Assembly (NCBI GenBank): GCA_947462335.1
Contig: OX381710.1
Coordinates: forward strand, 65,281,303-65,345,302
Reading direction: 5' to 3'
Source of the DNA: Harmothoe impar
Taxonomy: Eukaryota; Annelida; Polychaeta; Phyllodocida; Polynoidae
Length of the DNA: 64,000 nt
Notes under the pieces: generated by a model
What the model was told of the DNA's origin: nothing
The model's input: the letters and a program-made list of their open reading frames with translations, nothing else
The model's database searches: none
Position numbers and translations under genes: made by a program
Shown here: in pieces, positions 60,094 through 64,000 of the stretch
Numbering within the stretch: position 1 is the first letter of the stretch
Layout of the letters: each line of letters opens with the position of its first letter

Positions 60094-62093
60094 CTCTTAG
60101 TAGGTATCCCAGGTCATTTTCAGATATTATTGTTGCACATGTGGAAACGGGTTAGATGGATAGATCATGTTAAGAGATGGAAGCAGTTCAAATATCATGC
60201 TAATCAGTCAAGCGGTTTGGATTTGACAGCCATTTGAAAATGTAAAAGCGTAGTTTGGACTTAGCCAATTTCAGAGCTTGGTCACAACTGGATTATGCAG
60301 GCATGTTGCATGCATTCTGAGATCCCTGAGAAAATTAATAGATCCAGAAAAATGCTTGATCCCTAATCACAGTATATATCTCCTTTATACAATGAAGAAT
60401 CAATATGTGCAAACTTGTACTTTTATTTCTACAGACTTTCAAAAGTGTGATATATTACAAATGTTCTCATGGATCTTGCACAGAAATGGTTGGATCCCAT
60501 AAGTTTGGTAGCATCCCATTTCACCAATATAACACATATCCCATTGGTTCTCTGGAAATCCTATCTATAGGTAATGGAGACTGTGCTTAATTTTCCCCTG
60601 GTCTCAATGACCAAGGTTAACTTCACAATTTTCATTGAAAAAAGAGGAAAACACCAATTGTCCCACTGTCCTTGAACAATCAAAATGACTAGACTCCACA
60701 TCAACACTACACAACTGTTGTTGCATATATCAAGTTGAATTCTTCTATAGGCAAAGCTCTATATGGTATGCATCAGTTCAAAGCAAGTTTTACCCATCAA
60801 AAGTATTACATAATACTGATTGATCCAGTGAAAATCATGAAATTCCTTGATATTGCTGAAATATCACTGATACAGGGCTACTTTATAGCTTCTTCGGACA
60901 ACATTTTTTATTGACCTCTGAATCCAACTTTTAATATCTACTCATTTTTACATATCTTATAACATGACAATACAATTATGTAACTTTTAGGTCCATTACA
61001 TAATGGTTTGCAAATTCTGATATTGTGATTTTCGATGTTGCGAACAAGTGGGTTTGCAATTGATATGCTTGCAAGGAATCAAATGTATGAGAATGCTTAG
61101 GGGTGTATATATATTATATTTATAGACATAGCATGTTATTTAATCTTTATAACCAATATATGACAACACAGGCCCTCAGACGTAGACTCCGGTGCAGGAT
61201 GTTAGGCGACTTATTCTACTCTTGCTCTCACACCGTTCATCATATCAACTAAGTAATTAGTGCATCTGATAGAGCAATGAAATACCCTTCAGGTTACCTG
61301 AAATAGGTGTATCTAACATTTCCAAAAACTGTCAAAAAATGCCAGAAATTGCTCAAAAATTCCTTTTTTTTTTATTAAAAAATACTAATAATAGGTCTAT
61401 CCCCATGTGTAATACCTCAAAATGAAGCCTAAATTGTTCTGCTGTCAGTGGAAAAACTCTTGGGACCATATCTCTAATGGTGTGGGAGTGAAAGCAGTAT
61501 CTATTACAGGGCTGGAAGGGGTTGGGACCTTTATTCCAATTTCGCTCTTACGCCATTAGACATACCAACTAGGTTGTTAGTGCATCTGATAGAGGAGAGA
61601 AATACCTTTCAAATGACCCCAAATATGTGTATATAAGATTTAGAAAAAGTGCCCAAAATTGCCCAAAATTTCTAATTTTTTGATTAAAAAATACTTCCAA
61701 TAGACCTACCCCCACATGTAATACCTCAAAATGACGGCTAGAATGTCCTGCTCACAGTGGTGAAACTCCTGAGACTGTATCTCTAATGGCGTGGGAGCGA
61801 AACTAGTATATAGACCTCATGTCACCCAGAGCTGCATGGCTACTCACTGGCAGATGGTGCCTTTTTCTGATTTTTACTGAACTTCACAGCATCAGTAGGG
61901 GTATCTAGCATCATGATACAGCTATCCTGATACATCAGGGTGATGCATGTGGATCAGATCTTTCATCAGCATATTTCAGATAGACGATACTCCAAATAGT
62001 CTGGATGAGAGAGCCTTTCTAAAAATAGATGTTTTGGACAGTTTACACGCGAGGACGCGGCCAGCGGCTGCCTATTGGGATACCTACTCTTAG
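60094..62093 (-). mobile_element. 1986-bp non-autonomous DNA transposon, copy B (inverted)
   Basis: The element 60101-62086 has the same TAGGTATCCC / GGGATACCTA ends and exactly the same length as copy A at 31233-33218, in reverse orientation, with only scattered substitutions. Its own 7-bp duplication, CTCTTAG, lies at 60094-60100 and 62087-62093. A different duplication at each site proves independent insertion. Confidence 0.92.
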
Positions 62094-62761
62094 CAACACT
62101 ACGGTTACATGCCAGAGGTAAACCAGCAATGCCAAGAGTCAGGGTGATTAGCTAATTATATTACAGCAAAAAGGTACACTTATCAAACTCATATAACAGA
62201 TCCTGTAGTATAACATCTGGGCACTCACATTGACAATTGCATTCAATTACTGGTTCTCATCAATTAACATTGGACGTTATCATAAGACCTACTAATTTTA
62301 TTACTATCATTAAGAACTGGATACAACATATACATGTACACGCATTGGTATTTAATGGGTAAGTTACGATTATGCAGCTGGATATCTATAATGTCGAGGT
62401 AATAAACGTAATTATATAAGAAAAGATGGCATCCTTTAACATTGCCTCAAGTAGTTTCATTTCAATCAACCATGTATCACATGTAGTAGTTCTCAAATGT
62501 TGTTCATCTGCACCCGAAGGCTGCTTCTCAACATCCATATGTGAGATTTGGCCGCCGGATAGCTGGGGCTCCATTGCACGATTTTCCGGCCCATTTTCGG
62601 TCAAGAAACAAAATCTGTCAGATCATGGTAATATTGATGATCAGAAAGGATTATCTATGTTATAGGGTTTGTTTATATTTGCATTTGTTTACATCTGTTT
62701 GGGCCCCAATTTGTGATAGCTCCGATCTGACGACAAAATCGGGCAGTGGAGTCCTTGCTGT

Positions 62762-63264
62762 TTAAGGTCAAATCCCACAACGCGAAAATTGGGTCTAAAA
62801 CTGTTGCCTATTGAGCTTCTGACAGCGGGAAAGGCTGCCGATTTTGTAAATCACAACACCTCTGCCACATAACTAGTGTACTCCAAATCCCACTGTGGTC
62901 AATAATAAGCAAGCAGGTGTTGCCTATAGGACTGGTTAATGAATCTACTTGAGGGGAGCTACTCCATGGTATGATTTGTCTTGATTTTTCACTCTCAACT
63001 AGCCTAAAGATATCTGGAGTGGCCCCCCTGTATAGACCAAACCGTTGGCCTATTCTAATAAGCAACATATTTGAGCAGAATCAGAGCAAAATATCTAAAT
63101 GTTTTGATATCTCATTTATCATAATCACAAGACTTAGACAAGGGTTATGACCAACATTGGGCTTGTTTTAGCAGATATAACCAACCAATATTGGCTAAGT
63201 AATCAGGATTTCACAATAAACTACATTTTTCAGCCCTCATTCGCGTTGTGGGATTTGACCTTTA
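62762..63264. mobile_element. 497-bp inverted-repeat element with TTA duplication
   Basis: The element (62765-63261) has ends AGGTCAAATCCCACAACGCG and CGCGTTGTGGGATTTGACCT (20-bp perfect), with TTA at 62762-62764 and 63262-63264. The TTA target suits PIF/Harbinger. No transposase frame. Confidence 0.8.
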
Positions 63265-63538
63265 GAGAATAGAAACTAGTAATGTATCCGCCCTATAGTG
63301 GACACACTATGACTGTTATTTTGTTGCCCATGGCAAGCGTGTCCACAGGGAGACAAAGCATATAATTATTTCAACTTACGATTCAAATTCATGTTTTTGG
63401 CGCTAATAAATCCTAGTGGATACAGGCCTTTTACTGTGTGGAAGGGGTGGAGAGGGGGCTGGGGTTGTTTTGCCTATACACCGCTTGACCATCTTACTCC
63501 CTCCCCTTGTCTGTTCCTAGGATTTCTGAAGCCATTCC

Positions 63539-63690
63539 CAGTAAACAAAAAAAGTTATACAACATTTTATAACGTTATATAACGTTTCCCTAAGGCTCCT
63601 TACTATGGAAAAACGTTATATACAGTTTAAAACGTTATTCTGACGTAAAATAAATTTGTGGACCTCTGCAAATATATATGGAATTCCGTA
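63539..63690. mobile_element. Element end with CCCAGTAAAC terminus
   Basis: Starts CCCAGTAAACAAAAAAAGTT, followed by repeated AACGTTATA / TATAACGTT motifs. It shares its terminal bases with the element at 3734-4587. The other end was not located. Confidence 0.4.
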
Positions 63691-63691
63691 T

Positions 63692-64000
63692 TTGTATGTC
63701 TTCTATACAAAACATAAGTCCTCTGTCATAGCTGAAAACCTATTACAATCCGACTGCAACAGGGTCTACAACTGGTTCAGCTCTAGTGGTTTATGTATTA
63801 ATACAGATAAAACGGAAATAGTAATGTTTAACTCATCTTCTGACATAAACCCCAACATCACCATGGGCGGACACCCACTAAAGATGAAAACTGAATATGA
63901 ATATCTTGGAGTCATAATAGATAATGAGCCTAATTTTAATAAGAACATTGGCAAAACTATAAGTTATATAAGCACTGTCAGTCAAAGGCATCTTCTAAAT
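63692..64000 (+). pseudogene. LINE reverse transcriptase fragment (thumb region), cut by window edge
   Basis: An open + frame to the edge reads ENLLQSDCNRVYNWFSSSGL, CINTDKTEIVMF and YEYLGVIIDNEPNF, matching the region after motif C in CR1/jockey-type reverse transcriptases (N-x-KT-x-x-M-F and Y-LG). The catalytic YADD expected just upstream is not recognisable (the frame reads LYVFYTKH). Likely a 5'-truncated or interrupted copy. Confidence 0.7.

Noticed and set aside
60278..60502. A 74-codon frame (MVTTGLCRHVACILRSLRKL...) occurring identically at 60278-60502 (+) and 32817-33041 (-), which looked like a conserved small protein
   Set aside because: Identity is explained by the two recent copies of the 1986-bp transposon; the frame spans ordinary interior sequence and shows no family resemblance.
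62386..62665. Opposing 72- and 79-codon frames considered as a small gene
   Set aside because: They overlap on opposite strands with no splice signals, domain or codon bias to favour either.

Overview
The window is eukaryotic (animal) genomic DNA. It has long introns with GT/AG boundaries, about 41% GC by eye, and very dense repeats. It holds one recognisable host gene, a tryptophan 2,3-dioxygenase (TDO2) gene on the + strand. Twelve firmly placed exons run from 12479 to 48593, and a probable extra 24-nt microexon lies at 7812-7835. All splice phases are consistent and the reading frame stays open to a stop at 48591-48593. The true first exon and start codon were not found; they lie upstream of 7812 or before the window. 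The organism is most likely a marine invertebrate deuterostome. Amphioxus (cephalochordate) is my best guess, because of the abundance of small inverted-repeat elements and the minisatellites that start at exon-intron junctions, a feature I recall being described in amphioxus. This is an inference, not a species identification.

Layout. 1-7400 (minus strand) is a non-LTR retrotransposon. Its ORF2, with endonuclease and the start of the reverse transcriptase, is open from 1918 to the left edge. Its ORF1 (7329 down to 3351) encodes a low-complexity head, a coiled coil, a probable RRM-like domain and a C-terminal NADAR (YbiA-like) domain. That NADAR domain is split by an 854-bp inverted-repeat element at 3734-4587. 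From 7.8 to 48.6 kb lies the TDO2 gene, whose introns carry most of the repeats: two minisatellites abutting splice donors (12555 and 29971), a 2.8-kb 27-bp minisatellite (22.1-24.9 kb) between inverted-repeat arms, a hairpin array (34942-35428), a 16-bp minisatellite (46.56-46.97 kb), and many DNA-transposon-derived elements with visible target-site duplications. From 48.6 to 64 kb there is the TDO2 3' UTR, a tRNA-like relic, a 14-bp minisatellite, foldback elements, and a second, inverted copy of a 1986-bp transposon whose first copy sits in a TDO2 intron. The right edge holds a fragment of another LINE reverse transcriptase.

TDO2 opens the indole ring of L-tryptophan, the first and rate-limiting step of the kynurenine pathway, as a haem-dependent tetramer in the cytosol. 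Everything else recognised here is mobile or tandemly repeated DNA. Almost all other open frames are shadows of repeats: the 27-, 16- and 14-bp minisatellites and the (TA)n tracts generate long meaningless frames. I found no second host gene.
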